A DNA stretch of 36,136 nt from Chloroflexi bacterium 54-19 (GCA_001898225.1 MKTJ01000047.1:155764-191899), one strand, 5' to 3'. Counted from the stretch's first letter, positions 7,511 through 15,997 are shown. Program-made: numbers and translations. Notes: generated by a model not told the origin, from the letters alone.

Positions 7511-7908
7511 AGCGCAAAATCCTCCCTTCTATTCAAATTTGGTTCAACCAGTCAGATAAGCTGATAGCTAACGACCAATCTGAAGCATTGTCCCAATTTT
7601 ACACACTCAAAAGCGCTTGTCAATAACCGTTCGAAACCTTTTTGAGGCAGGTTAATCGCCTGCTAATAATTCTTCCTGGCACGCTTTATCCCCGTTTTGG
7701 CCTCGCGGTTTAATAAAAAACAAACCGATATTTGACCTGAAAACTATAAAAAGGTAAAATGAAATGACTTTTATGCGACTTTCCGGGCCTTTTGTGCATT
7801 TAACAAAAGCACGGCTTTCGCTTTGAACCTGGTAAAGCTCTAAAATAGCTGGCAGGTAACTCCAAAAGGAGTTTTTCAAGTGGGAGTCCTAAAAAGGTAA
7901 CGCGCAAT
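7511..7908. other. 398-bp gene-free spacer
   Basis: It holds the microprotein ribosome site (about 7520-7526), a small GCAGG/CCTGC stem near 7646-7662, long AT-rich stretches and a perfect 6-bp hairpin AACTCC/GGAGTT (7858-7873) followed by TTT shortly before the acylphosphatase gene. A 75-codon minus-strand frame here has no ribosome site and no recognisable protein features. I see no RNA gene. Confidence 0.6.
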
Positions 7909-8238
7909 TTGAGAGTTCGCATACTCACTCAGAGCAGGGAGTTTGGGTTGCCAGGCAACGATACCAGGTTAAACGTGATAGTAATCGGGCGGGTCCAGGG
8001 GGTGGGCTTTCGAATGTTTGTCCAGCACCATGCCACCCAGTTGAACCTGGTAGGCTACGTCCGTAACGACCATACCAACCGGCGACGGTTGGAAGTGGTA
8101 GCCGAAGGCTCCAAAGAGAATCTAGAAGAACTTTTGCGAAAGTTACAAATTGGCCCTGGCGGGGCCAGGGTCGAAGATGTTCAGGTCTCCTGGGGACACT
8201 CTCAAGACGGTTTTAATTCCTTCAGGGTAACTGCATGA
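7909..8238 (+). CDS. acyP: Acylphosphatase
   Basis: A 109-residue protein hydrolysing acyl phosphates such as carbamoyl- or acetyl-phosphate. Motif 1 is VIGRVQGVGFRMFV with the catalytic Arg, and motif 2 is GYVRNDHTN with the catalytic Asn. Usual family length is about 90-100, and here the first 20 residues are an extension before the domain. The annotated start is TTG with AAGG about 11 nt upstream. A later start cannot be excluded, but no in-frame ATG lies before the domain. Its stop overlaps the ATG of the next gene (ATGA), indicating translational coupling to the FecR-domain protein. Confidence 0.9.
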   Translation: MRVRILTQSREFGLPGNDTRLNVIVIGRVQGVGFRMFVQHHATQLNLVGYVRNDHTNRRRLEVVAEGSKENLEELLRKLQIGPGGARVEDVQVSWGHSQDGFNSFRVTA

Positions 8239-9626
8239 GCGTGCAAACCGACCCGGTAATTTCGCCTCCTGGCCGTAAAAGCAAGAAATTACCTTCCACC
8301 AACCCGCCTCCCGCTCCCCGGCGGCGTGTTTCACCCCAACTCCTGGCCTGGACCGTAATGCTGGTCAGTTTTGGCCTCTTTTGCCTGCTCCTTTATGGAG
8401 TGGTCAGCACCGTAACCGATTATTTGAGCCATTCGGTCCAGAATAAGACGGCGACCGTCGAGGTAGTCCAGGATACGGACGCTAACGTTTTTGTGCAGCA
8501 CGCCGGGCAGCCTAAACTAACCGTGGTGGCCGATAGTGAAACCGTATCGGAAGGTGACGAGGTTCAAACCGACAAAAACAGTGAGGCGGTCGTTAAATTC
8601 TTTGACGATAGCAGGGCTGACCTGGGGGCGGGCACCCGTATTCGCATCCAGGAGTCGCGGGTGGATATAAAAGACTTCCGCCAGAGCGAAAAGCGGCTGG
8701 TTATCAAGGTCTTGAGCGGCTCGGTCCGGTTTACGGTCGCCCCGTTCTTGCCCGGCAAAGATTATAACCGCTCCACTTTTATTGCGATTATTCCGGGGGA
8801 CAACGATACCCGCGACCAGGCCCAGGTCTACTTTAACGACGCCAATAGCCGCAACTATGTCGATGGTGTGTTCACCTTGAGCGTGAATACCTCGGACGAA
8901 ACCGGTGTCAAAGGTTTGTTGAACAACAAGGCCGCCCGCCCGGTCATGGTAACCAATGCCAGCCAGTCGGTGACCTTAGGGCCGGGCCAGCGGGTTACGG
9001 TCGCGCAGGGCGTCATCGGGGCGCCAGGTTTGCCCGCCGATAACCAGGTCAACCTGATTGAAAACGGCTCTTTTATCAACGGGATTGATAGCTGGCGGTT
9101 ACAGGCACCGACCGGGAGTACGGCGAACAATATCCAGGGCCTTATCCATTTCGACGCCGAGCGGATTGCTGACGGGGTCCAGCCACGGGCGCGGGTCTTC
9201 CGGCTCGACCCGGCGGCCAGGGATACACCCTACGAGACCAGTATCGTGCAAGAGGTCAACCGGGACGTGAGCGATTACGAAGAACTCTGGTTCAGCATCA
9301 AGGTGAAACTGATAGACCAGAGCCTGGCGGGAGGCGGTTTCCAGGGTTCGGAATACCCGGTCTTTATCAAAATAAATTTTGTGGACCAGAACAATAATAC
9401 CCAGGAACTTTTCCACGGTTTTTATTCCAAGGCCAACGACACCAGCACTCAGACCCAGGACCAACTTGGCCGGAGTACCAAGTTGCCCCAGGATGAATGG
9501 CAGGAGTGGCGGCTGAATTTGATGAACGGCACCAATAAACCCGTCCGTATTTTGAAGGTAGTGGTCGGGTCAGCCGGCCATCTGTACGATAGTTATTTCA
9601 CGGATGTGAGCTTGATAGCGCAATAG
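8235..9626 (+). CDS. Membrane-anchored FecR-domain protein with C-terminal jelly-roll-like region
   Basis: A 463-residue protein. Residues 1-33 are basic, Pro-rich and presumably cytosolic. About 36-59 form one transmembrane helix. About 85-175 match a FecR-type domain (VSEGDEVQTDKNSEAVVKFF, then DLGAGTRIRIQESRV, then VLSGSVRF). About 265 onward begins NLIENGSFINGIDSWRL and continues as a beta-rich region ending YDSYFTDVSLI, like carbohydrate-binding jelly-roll modules. The layout suggests an extracytoplasmic sensor or polysaccharide-associated protein rather than a classical sigma/anti-sigma partner, since no sigma factor lies nearby. It overlaps acyP by four bases and is followed 53 nt later by UDP-glucose dehydrogenase. 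Confidence 0.8.
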   Translation: MSVQTDPVISPPGRKSKKLPSTNPPPAPRRRVSPQLLAWTVMLVSFGLFCLLLYGVVSTVTDYLSHSVQNKTATVEVVQDTDANVFVQHAGQPKLTVVADSETVSEGDEVQTDKNSEAVVKFFDDSRADLGAGTRIRIQESRVDIKDFRQSEKRLVIKVLSGSVRFTVAPFLPGKDYNRSTFIAIIPGDNDTRDQAQVYFNDANSRNYVDGVFTLSVNTSDETGVKGLLNNKAARPVMVTNASQSVTLGPGQRVTVAQGVIGAPGLPADNQVNLIENGSFINGIDSWRLQAPTGSTANNIQGLIHFDAERIADGVQPRARVFRLDPAARDTPYETSIVQEVNRDVSDYEELWFSIKVKLIDQSLAGGGFQGSEYPVFIKINFVDQNNNTQELFHGFYSKANDTSTQTQDQLGRSTKLPQDEWQEWRLNLMNGTNKPVRILKVVVGSAGHLYDSYFTDVSLIAQ

Positions 9627-9679
9627 ACCATCCAATTTTGCAGTTGTAGTTGTACCAGTTCTAGCGGAGGATTATCTTT

Positions 9680-11002
9680 GTGAGTAATATTTGTGTAATC
9701 GGCACAGGTTACGTGGGCCTGGTTACCGGGGCGTGTTTCTCGGACCTTGGCAACGATGTGACATGCCTGGATGTGGTCGAATCGAAAATTGAAGGTCTTA
9801 AAAAAGGTATTTTGCCGATTTATGAACCCGGCCTGGAAGAAATCGTTAAACGCAATTATGAGGCGGGCCGCCTGAAATTTACCACCAACTACGCCGATGC
9901 TGTCCCGACCGCCGACTTTATCTTTATCGCGGTGGGTACACCTCAGGGTGACGACGGCGGGGCCGACCTCTCCTATGTCCAGAGCGCAGCCTCGACCCTC
10001 GCCAAACACCTGCGCGGCACCACCATTATTATTAACAAAAGCACCGTGCCTATCGGTACCGGGGACTGGGTCGCGGGGATTGTCGAGAACAGCCTGAACG
10101 GGAACCGCTCGACCGCCGAATTCGCGGTGGTTAGCAATCCCGAATTCTTACGGGAAGGCTCGGCGGTCCAGGATTTCAATATGCCGGACCGGGTCGTACT
10201 TGGTTCGACCAAACGCGCCGCCGCCGAGAAGGTAGCCGAGCTTTACGCCCCGCTCCCCGCCCCGGTAATTATCACCGACCTGCGTACCGCCGAAATGATT
10301 AAGTACGCTTCGAATGCTATCCTGGCGACCCGCATCAGCTTTATCAACGAGATTGCCCAGATGTGCGACGCGCTTGGGGCCGATGTAAAGGTGGTCGCGG
10401 AAGGCATGGGCTACGATAAACGGATTGGCCCGCAATTCCTGGCGGCGGGGGTCGGCTACGGTGGTTCCTGTTTCCCCAAGGATGTAAAAGCCCTGGCCCA
10501 TATGGCTGAAAAGAGCAACCTGCACCCGCAACTCCTCCTGGCCGTGATGGACATTAATGACGATGCCCGCCGTTTCTTCGTCCAGAAGATTGAGCGTACC
10601 CTCGGCTCGGTGTCGGGCCGGACTATCGGGGTCTGGGGCCTGGCTTTCAAGCCCAACACCGATGATATGCGGGAAGCCCCCTCGATTGACATCATCAGCG
10701 CCCTGGTCCGCAAGGGGGCAACGGTGAAGGCCTACGACCCCGTGGCGATGGAAGTCGCCAGGAAGTATTTGCCGGGTGGGGTCGAATATTATAACGACCT
10801 CTATTCAGTGGCCGATGGGGCCGACGCGGTCCTGCTCCTGACCGAGTGGAACGTCTTCAAACAGGTTGATTGGAGCCGGGTCAAGGAGAGTATGCACCGC
10901 CCGGTGCTGTTCGATGGCCGCAATCTCTACGACCCGAACGAAATAGTCCGCCAGGGTTTCCAGTATCGCTCGGTAGGTCGTCCCAACCCTGTCCACGATT
11001 AA
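9680..11002 (+). CDS. ugd: UDP-glucose 6-dehydrogenase
   Basis: A 440-residue enzyme oxidising UDP-glucose to UDP-glucuronate with two NAD+. It starts at GTG with GCGGAGG 9 nt upstream. The N-terminal Rossmann loop is GTGYVGLVTGACF. Other visible motifs are IFIAVGTPQG, NKSTVPIGTG, NPEFLREGSA and the catalytic GYGGSCFPKD with C264. The C-terminal domain carries GLAFKPNTDDMREAPS and ends VLFDGRNLY. The product feeds acidic surface polysaccharides, which fits the FecR/jelly-roll protein just upstream. UDP-N-acetylmannosamine dehydrogenases look similar, but the motif set here fits Ugd best. Confidence 0.95.
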   Translation: MSNICVIGTGYVGLVTGACFSDLGNDVTCLDVVESKIEGLKKGILPIYEPGLEEIVKRNYEAGRLKFTTNYADAVPTADFIFIAVGTPQGDDGGADLSYVQSAASTLAKHLRGTTIIINKSTVPIGTGDWVAGIVENSLNGNRSTAEFAVVSNPEFLREGSAVQDFNMPDRVVLGSTKRAAAEKVAELYAPLPAPVIITDLRTAEMIKYASNAILATRISFINEIAQMCDALGADVKVVAEGMGYDKRIGPQFLAAGVGYGGSCFPKDVKALAHMAEKSNLHPQLLLAVMDINDDARRFFVQKIERTLGSVSGRTIGVWGLAFKPNTDDMREAPSIDIISALVRKGATVKAYDPVAMEVARKYLPGGVEYYNDLYSVADGADAVLLLTEWNVFKQVDWSRVKESMHRPVLFDGRNLYDPNEIVRQGFQYRSVGRPNPVHD

Positions 11003-11019
11003 GCCAAAGCCGGAGTTTT

Positions 11020-11388
11020 ATGGTCGAGTGTGGGGTTGACCTGGTAGAAATAGAACGTATCGAAAAAGCGGTGGCCCGGTTGGGCGACCGCTTTGTACTG
11101 CGGGTATATACCGAGCAAGAGCGCAATTATGCTCGTGGCCGCGGACCTCAACTGGCGGCCCGGTTTGCAGCCAAAGAGGCGGTGGCTAAAATCCTGGGGA
11201 CCGGTCTTTGGCGGGAAGGGGTTAGCTGGCACCATATCGAGGTCGTCAACGACGAAAGCGGCAAACCTCGCCTTAACCTGACCGGGGAAGCGGCCCGCCG
11301 CGCCGCCGAACTCGGCTTTACCGCCTGGAGCATTTCGATTTCCCACTCGCGGGGTGACGCTATCGCGTTCGTGGTCGCCAGCGGTTAA
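11020..11388 (+). CDS. acpS: Holo-[acyl-carrier-protein] synthase
   Basis: A 122-residue phosphopantetheinyl transferase that moves 4'-phosphopantetheine from CoA to the ACP serine. The frame is open much further upstream, but the true start is the ATG at 11020 with CGGAG 5 nt before it, because MVECGVDLVEIERIEKA is the canonical AcpS N-terminus with the Mg-binding Asp. The second motif, RFAAKEAVAKILGTGL, holds the other metal-binding Glu and Lys. It lies 17 nt after ugd, so is probably co-transcribed, and is followed by a strong terminator. Confidence 0.95.
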   Translation: MVECGVDLVEIERIEKAVARLGDRFVLRVYTEQERNYARGRGPQLAARFAAKEAVAKILGTGLWREGVSWHHIEVVNDESGKPRLNLTGEAARRAAELGFTAWSISISHSRGDAIAFVVASG

Positions 11389-11397
11389 ACGGGACAA

Positions 11398-11590
11398 GTG
11401 TTTAGTTTTTAGTGTTTAGTTTTCAGACATAAAAAAGCAACTTACTAGCTAAATTTTCTACATGGTAAGTTGCTTTTTTCGTTATGGCTTTACCCCAACG
11501 TTACCCACATGTGGGTGCCCAAGATTCTCCGTTGAGCTCGCACCTGCGGGTGTGACAAAAACTAAAGACTAAACACTGAAAACTAAACAC
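11398..11590. repeat. 193-bp block bounded by inverted heptamer arrays
   Basis: The left arm (11398-11428) is built from TTTAGTT/TTTAGTG-type heptamers. The right arm (11560-11590) is AACTAAA, GACTAAA, CACTGAA, AACTAAA, CAC. Reverse-complemented, the right arm matches the left at about 26 of 29 positions. Between them lie a strong bidirectional terminator, a 14-bp perfect palindrome ACCCACATGTGGGT (11503-11516) and a related CACCTGCGGGTG (about 11541-11552). No coding potential. It may be a miniature-element-like structure or chance inversion of two STRR arrays. Confidence 0.65.
11431..11479. terminator. Strong bidirectional intrinsic terminator
   Basis: A perfect 15-bp stem AAAAAAGCAACTTAC (11431-11445) and GTAAGTTGCTTTTTT (11465-11479). 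The arms themselves provide the T-run in either direction. It lies between acpS and the convergent DUF427 gene. Confidence 0.88.
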
Positions 11591-11615
11591 GTTTAACGTT
11601 CAACGTTGTTTCGTT
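11590..11615. repeat. Second exact copy of the 26-bp CGTTTAACGTTCAACG unit
   Basis: Identical over 26 bp to 2972-2997, starting CGTTTAACGTTCAACG and ending TTGTTTCGTT. It abuts the right heptamer array and ends about 10 bp before the stop of the DUF427 gene. Confidence 0.85.
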
Positions 11616-11625
11616 CAACGTGATT

Positions 11626-11916
11626 TTACTTCTCGACTTTGACACCGTGCCAGAAAGCGACATAGCCGGTGATATTTTTGGCGGCATCTTTAGGGGTAGG
11701 GTAGTACCAGGCGGCGTCCTTGTTGGTCTGACCGTTTACTTCCACGTTGTAATAGCTGGCAGTCCCTTTCCAGGGGCAAACCGTGTGAGTTTCAGTCGGC
11801 TTGAAATATTCTTCTTTGATGGCCCTAGGCGGGAAATACAGGTTACCTTCAACCACCTCACACTGCTCAGTCGGCACTTCCGCGATAACGGTGTCGTGCC
11901 AGATAGCTTTTGCCAT
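11626..11916 (-). CDS. DUF427 domain protein
   Basis: A 96-residue protein. The whole length matches the DUF427 family: an N-terminal IWHDTVIAE strand, VEGNLYFPP, then HTVCPWKGTASYYNVEVNG with the conserved CPWKG segment, AAWYYPTPKDAAKNITGYVAFW and a C-terminal HGVKVE. Family members are small, single-domain, presumably cytosolic proteins with no established reaction; some are fused to nucleotidyltransferase-like or sugar-related domains. The ATG has GAGGC about 8 nt upstream. The gene is transcribed alone towards the repeat block. Confidence 0.88.
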   Translation of the reverse strand: MAKAIWHDTVIAEVPTEQCEVVEGNLYFPPRAIKEEYFKPTETHTVCPWKGTASYYNVEVNGQTNKDAAWYYPTPKDAAKNITGYVAFWHGVKVEK

Positions 11917-11958
11917 TTTTAATGCCTCATTTCTAAATATGCTTATCCTATATGAATC

Positions 11959-12007
11959 CGGCTTCCGAAAGCCGAACTCTGGTATTATACGCCTGGTGGC
12001 AGGCGTA
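11959..12007. promoter_or_regulatory. Two short inverted repeats upstream of DUF427 and nnr genes
   Basis: CGGCTT/AAGCCG with a 4-base spacer (11959-11974) and TACGCCTG/CAGGCGTA with a 4-base spacer (11988-12007) lie in the divergent spacer. They could be operators or RNA hairpins. No T-run follows either. Which regulator would bind is unknown. Confidence 0.4.
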
Positions 12008-12179
12008 ACTCAAAGGCTAAAGTTTGCCTTTTAGTAAAGAAAAAAGAAAGAAAAGGAGGATTTATAGGGGATTTGGCGGAAGCTTTAAAGCCGCAGATGG
12101 TGTAAAATCAGGCGTAGAAAATTAGCAGGGAAGATAAAAAAGGACTTAAACCGATTATTACTTTGAGGAATGGTGAGAA

Positions 12180-13871
12180 ATGAAACTGGTGACGGCAGCC
12201 GAGATGAAAGAACTGGAAAGGCGGGCGGAGGAGCACGAAAAGTACCCGGTCCCGACGCGCCAGTTGATGCTCAACGCCGGGCAAAGTGTCTTTGAGGCAA
12301 TCCTGGCCCAGACCCGCTTCGACCCCAACGGCGAACAGGGCAGTGAACTGGATGAAGGGCTGGCGGTAATCCTGGCCGGGCCGGGCAATAACGGCGGTGA
12401 TGCCATGGTGGTCGCGGCCCTTTTACGGCAGCAGTTTCCGGCGGCGGAAGTAAAAATCTATTTTCACAACCGGCCCCGTCCCGAAGACGACGCCGGGTTT
12501 CCCGAAAACCTGACTTATACCGAGGCCGAAGAACAGGATGGCGAAATTTTAGAGGACGAACCGGCCTTCGAAGAACTGGAAAACGACCTCAACGAGGCCC
12601 AAATCGTGGTGGATGGCCTGCTCGGTTCGGGCATAAAACGCCCGGTGACAGGTTTACTGGCCCGCGTCATTGACCTTGTTAACGAAATCCACGGCGAACG
12701 TCAGACCGAACTAAATCCGCTCTTTGTGGTGGCAATTGACGTGCCGACCGGTATCAACAGCGACAGCGGCGAAATCCAGGGGGTCGCGATTGAAGCCGAT
12801 TTGACCGTCACCCTTGGCTATCCCAAGGTGGGTCTCTATACCTATGCTGCGGCGGAAGCGACCGGGCGGATTATAATCGGGGATATCGGGGTGCCGACCG
12901 ATTTGCAGGACCAGATTGAACACGAAGTCGAGGAAAATCACGAACTTTGCCTGACAACTTCTAGCTGGGTGCGCAAACACCTCCCGCTGCGTCCTATTAC
13001 CGGGCATAAAGGTACTTTTGGCAAATTGATGGTCCTGAGCGGTTCGGAGAATTATCTCGGCGCGCCCTACCTGTGTACCGCCGCCGGGATGCGGGCCGGG
13101 GCCGGGTTGGTGACGCTTGCCGCTCCTCAGAACATCATCAATGTGGTTGCAACCAAATTGACCGAAAATACTTTCCTGGTCTTGCCCGAAGTCCAGGACG
13201 ATGCGGCGGCTAAAGAGGCTTCTTCCAAACTGCGAGAGCAGGTAACGAGCGGCAAATACCGGGTGATGTTGTTCGGACCGGGCCTGGGCCATTCGGATGG
13301 AAAGGCGGCCCTGGTCAAAGACATGCTCGATTGGGGCAACGAGCCTGGCTTTGAGTGGCCGCGCCTGGTCGTTGACGCTGATGGCTTGAACCTGCTGGCG
13401 AAAATCCCCGAATGGTGGAAGCAAGTCCCGGCCAACAATATCCTGACGCCTCATCCGGGGGAACTCGGCACCATGCGCAACCAGACAATTGACCAGATTG
13501 AGGCGGACCGGGTGAAATCGGCCCAGGAATCGGCCAAGCTGTTTAACCAGGTGGTCATCCTGAAAGGGGCCTATACCGTGATAGCAGCCCCGGATGGCCG
13601 GGTAAAGATAAACCCTGCCGGGAACGCGGCCCTGGCGACCGCCGGGAGCGGTGACGTGCTGGCCGGGATTACGGCGGGCCTGCTAACCCAACTGATAAAG
13701 AAAAAAGAGGCCGATGCCTTTGACGTGGCCTGCCTGGGTGTATACCTCCACAGCATGGCCGGGGAGTTGGTCCGGCGCGACTTTGGCGATATGGGTCCGC
13801 TGGCCGGAGACCTTTTGATGGCGATACCGCAAGCGGTGGTATCTCTAAAAAATGGGGATAGCCTGGAATAG
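12180..13871 (+). CDS. nnr: Bifunctional NAD(P)HX repair enzyme (epimerase + ADP/ATP-dependent dehydratase)
   Basis: A 563-residue fusion that repairs hydrated NADH/NADPH. The N-terminal YjeF_N epimerase domain (about 1-235) contains VILAGPGNNGGDAMVVAALL and VVDGLLGSGIKRPV, then AIDVPTGINSDSG. The C-terminal ribokinase-like dehydratase domain (about 265-560) contains GHKGTFGKLMVLSGSENYLG, LTPHPGEL and the nucleotide/phosphate loop NAALATAGSGDVLAG. An acidic stretch EEQDGEILEDEPAFEELEND (about 120-139) looks like an insertion relative to typical YjeF. The ATG is 5 nt after GGTGAG. It is followed by the CBS and alr genes; nnr and alr are neighbours in several bacteria. Confidence 0.93.
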   Translation: MKLVTAAEMKELERRAEEHEKYPVPTRQLMLNAGQSVFEAILAQTRFDPNGEQGSELDEGLAVILAGPGNNGGDAMVVAALLRQQFPAAEVKIYFHNRPRPEDDAGFPENLTYTEAEEQDGEILEDEPAFEELENDLNEAQIVVDGLLGSGIKRPVTGLLARVIDLVNEIHGERQTELNPLFVVAIDVPTGINSDSGEIQGVAIEADLTVTLGYPKVGLYTYAAAEATGRIIIGDIGVPTDLQDQIEHEVEENHELCLTTSSWVRKHLPLRPITGHKGTFGKLMVLSGSENYLGAPYLCTAAGMRAGAGLVTLAAPQNIINVVATKLTENTFLVLPEVQDDAAAKEASSKLREQVTSGKYRVMLFGPGLGHSDGKAALVKDMLDWGNEPGFEWPRLVVDADGLNLLAKIPEWWKQVPANNILTPHPGELGTMRNQTIDQIEADRVKSAQESAKLFNQVVILKGAYTVIAAPDGRVKINPAGNAALATAGSGDVLAGITAGLLTQLIKKKEADAFDVACLGVYLHSMAGELVRRDFGDMGPLAGDLLMAIPQAVVSLKNGDSLE

Positions 13872-13898
13872 TCCTAGCATACTTTACATAATTGACGT

Positions 13899-13927
13899 TT
13901 GCAAAAGGGTATTTGATTCCGTATAAT
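13899..13927 (+). promoter_or_regulatory. Predicted sigma-70-type promoter of the CBS-alr pair
   Basis: TTGCAA (13899-13904), 17-bp spacer, TATAAT (13922-13927; perfect -10). The predicted start of transcription is about 40 nt before the ATG at 13973. Confidence 0.65.
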
Positions 13928-13972
13928 TTTGGATATACGAGCGGATTACCTGGAAAAAGATAGGTTTAAAAA

Positions 13973-14491
13973 ATGAATGTTGCGGATATAATGACCCGCG
14001 AGGTCGTGTATGTAACCCCTACGACCCCGGTCAGCCAGGTGGCAAAACTCCTGGTGGAATATGGCATAAGCGGCGTGCCGGTATTGGAAAATGACAAACT
14101 GATCGGCATTGTCACCGAGGAAGACCTGGTGATGCGTGACGCTATTATTGATATGCCCCATTTCTTTGGCGTCTTCGATTCGGTTTTCTACCTGGCCGGA
14201 AAGCATGAATTTGATGAAGAAATGCAAAAAGTCCTCGCCACCGAAGCCCGCGACCTCATGACCTCAAATGTCGTTTCAATCCGGGAGGACGCCTCGGTCC
14301 AGGCCCTGGCAACCCTGATGGTAAAGAAAGAAATTAACCCGGTCCCCGTTATGAATGCAGAAGGTGCAATCGTTGGAATTGTGAGCCGCTCGGACCTGGT
14401 GCGCCTGATGGTCGCCGAGGAAGAAGCCGGGTTGGCCGCCGAACCGCCGGTCAGCGCCACGGTCAATGAACCAAACGGGGGAGAACAATAA
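13973..14491 (+). CDS. CBS-pair domain protein
   Basis: A 172-residue protein made almost entirely of two CBS motifs. The first is MTREVVYVTPTTPVSQVAKL through GIVTEEDLVMRD (about 5-55). The second is DLMTSNVVSIREDASVQALA through GIVSRSDLVRLM (about 92-152). A short spacer with FDSVFYLAGKHEFDEEMQ lies between. Such stand-alone pairs (a Bateman module) bind adenine nucleotides and report energy state; no attached catalytic domain is present. It has its own predicted promoter and ends three bases before the alr ATG, so the two are likely co-translated. Confidence 0.9.
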   Translation: MNVADIMTREVVYVTPTTPVSQVAKLLVEYGISGVPVLENDKLIGIVTEEDLVMRDAIIDMPHFFGVFDSVFYLAGKHEFDEEMQKVLATEARDLMTSNVVSIREDASVQALATLMVKKEINPVPVMNAEGAIVGIVSRSDLVRLMVAEEEAGLAAEPPVSATVNEPNGGEQ

Positions 14492-14494
14492 TAG

Positions 14495-15664
14495 ATGGCG
14501 TTGCCCCTGACCATAACTTTTACCGACTTTGGCACTCCCCGTACCTGGGCCGAAATTGACCTGGAAGCCATAAAACATAACGTCCGTGCCTTGCGGCGGT
14601 TAATCGCCCCGGCCCAATTTACGGCAGTGGTGAAAGCCAACGCCTATGGGCTTGGCGCTATCCCTATCGCCAAGGCCGCCCTCGAAGCCGGGGCGACCGG
14701 CCTTGCCGTCGCCAGTTGCGAGGAAGGCCAGGAACTTCGTCGGGCCGGGGTCGGCGGCCCCATCCTGGTGCTGGGTTACGTCCCTGAAGATTTAGCCCAG
14801 GCCGCCCTCGAAGCCGACCTGACCCTGACCGTTAACACCCCCGAAATGGCGCGGGCTCTCTCGCGGGCGGTCCAACTCCGCCGCCGTAATCGACCGGCCC
14901 CGGTCCATCTCAAACTCGATACCGGCCTGCACCGCTACGGCCTCGAACCCCAGCAAGCCCTAGAATTGTGCCGGTTGATAACGACCCTCCCCGGCCTGGA
15001 ATTGCAGGGCCTTTACACTCACTTCGCTTCAGGTGACGAGGCCGACCGTAGTTTTGTCCTCGAACAAAAAAGGCGTTTCGACCAGACCCGCCAGATGCTT
15101 GAGTCAAACGGCTTTTATTTCTCGCAGTTCCACCTGAGCAATAGCGCTTCGGCCATCACGGTCAAAGAAGCCCGTTACAGTTTTGTCCGGTTTGGCCTGG
15201 CTTTGCACGGCTACCACGCCACTCCGGAAGTAGCCGAAGAAGCCCACAAGGCAGGTTTATATTTGAAACCGGCCCTCACACTGAAAAGTATCGTGGTGCG
15301 GCTGAGTGAGTTGCCTGCCGAAGAAACGGTCGGCTACAACCGGACCTACAAAGCCAGTGAAACGCGCCGGGTGGCTCTCCTGCCGGTCGGTTACGCCGAC
15401 GGTTATCGCCGCTCTTTGAGCAACAAAGGGGAAGTTCTTATAAAGGGGCAGCGGGCCAGGGTGTTGGGCCGGGTCTCAATGGACCAGATTGTGGTGGACG
15501 TGACCGGAATCGCGGGGGTTGAGGAAGGCGACGAGGCGGTCCTTATTGGGAGCCAGGGTGAGGAAGAAATCTCGCTCGAACAGATGGCGGCCTGGTGCGA
15601 TACCATCACCCACGAAATTTTAACAGGGTTAGGACGCCGGGTTAAACGAATCTACCTGGGCTAA
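14495..15664 (+). CDS. alr: Alanine racemase
   Basis: A 389-residue PLP enzyme converting L- to D-alanine for peptidoglycan. The N-terminal TIM-barrel has TWAEIDLEAIKHNVRAL and FTAVVKANAYGLG, with K47 as the PLP lysine. Also visible are HLKLDTGLHRYGL, the FVRFGLALHGYH segment and, in the C-terminal beta domain, the catalytic tyrosine of VGYNRTYKA, followed by LPVGYADGYRR, VLGRVSMDQIVVDVT and THEILTGLGRRVKRIY. GGGGAGA lies about 12 nt upstream of the ATG. It ends in a four-base convergent overlap with the YCII gene. Confidence 0.96.
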   Translation: MALPLTITFTDFGTPRTWAEIDLEAIKHNVRALRRLIAPAQFTAVVKANAYGLGAIPIAKAALEAGATGLAVASCEEGQELRRAGVGGPILVLGYVPEDLAQAALEADLTLTVNTPEMARALSRAVQLRRRNRPAPVHLKLDTGLHRYGLEPQQALELCRLITTLPGLELQGLYTHFASGDEADRSFVLEQKRRFDQTRQMLESNGFYFSQFHLSNSASAITVKEARYSFVRFGLALHGYHATPEVAEEAHKAGLYLKPALTLKSIVVRLSELPAEETVGYNRTYKASETRRVALLPVGYADGYRRSLSNKGEVLIKGQRARVLGRVSMDQIVVDVTGIAGVEEGDEAVLIGSQGEEEISLEQMAAWCDTITHEILTGLGRRVKRIYLG

Positions 15665-15966
15665 CTTTTCCCCCGCCAGAACGACACCTTAAATGGGTGA
15701 AACTCGGTTGCCATCACACCTCGGCTAACGGAGGGGTCCGCCAGCATAATTGAGCGGGCCGCTTCCTCCGACTCCGCCTCAATAACCGCCAGCCCATAAG
15801 CAAAATCGAGACAAGGTCCTGCCAGGATTAGCGTACCCTCTTCCAAAAGCCGGGCCAGGTAAGCGGCATGAAGTGACATTGCCTCGATTTCCTCCGGGGT
15901 CATTTCCGGGCCGAACCCGGCCCGTTTAGGCCGGATTTGATACACAAAATGCAACCTCTCGCTCAT
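15661..15966 (-). CDS. YCII-related domain protein
   Basis: A 101-residue protein with a ferredoxin-like YCII domain: FVYQIRPKR at the N-terminus, MTPEEIEAMSLHAAYLARLLEEGTLILAGP (conserved His and the LAGP turn), then FAYGLAVIEAESEEAARSIMLADPSV and a C-terminal FHPFKVSFW. YciI-type proteins are small cytosolic proteins with a conserved His-Asp pair; the reaction is mostly unknown. GGAGG lies 5-6 nt upstream of the ATG. It lies downstream of the VirB4-like gene with only 31 nt between, so it may share that transcript. Confidence 0.88.
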   Translation of the reverse strand: MSERLHFVYQIRPKRAGFGPEMTPEEIEAMSLHAAYLARLLEEGTLILAGPCLDFAYGLAVIEAESEEAARSIMLADPSVSRGVMATEFHPFKVSFWRGKS

Positions 15967-15997
15967 TCAAACCTCCTGATTTTGAATAAGGCTCGTT

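Noticed and set aside
7652..7879. 75-codon minus-strand frame
   Set aside because: TTG start, no ribosome site, no recognisable protein features and AT-rich spacer composition.
11398..11615. Possible CRISPR array
   Set aside because: The repeats are contiguous 7-mers without unique spacers of 30-40 bp and partly inverted; no cas genes are present.
12711..13454. 247-codon minus-strand frame
   Set aside because: Antisense to the well-supported NAD(P)HX repair gene; product is His/Arg/Gln-rich without motifs.
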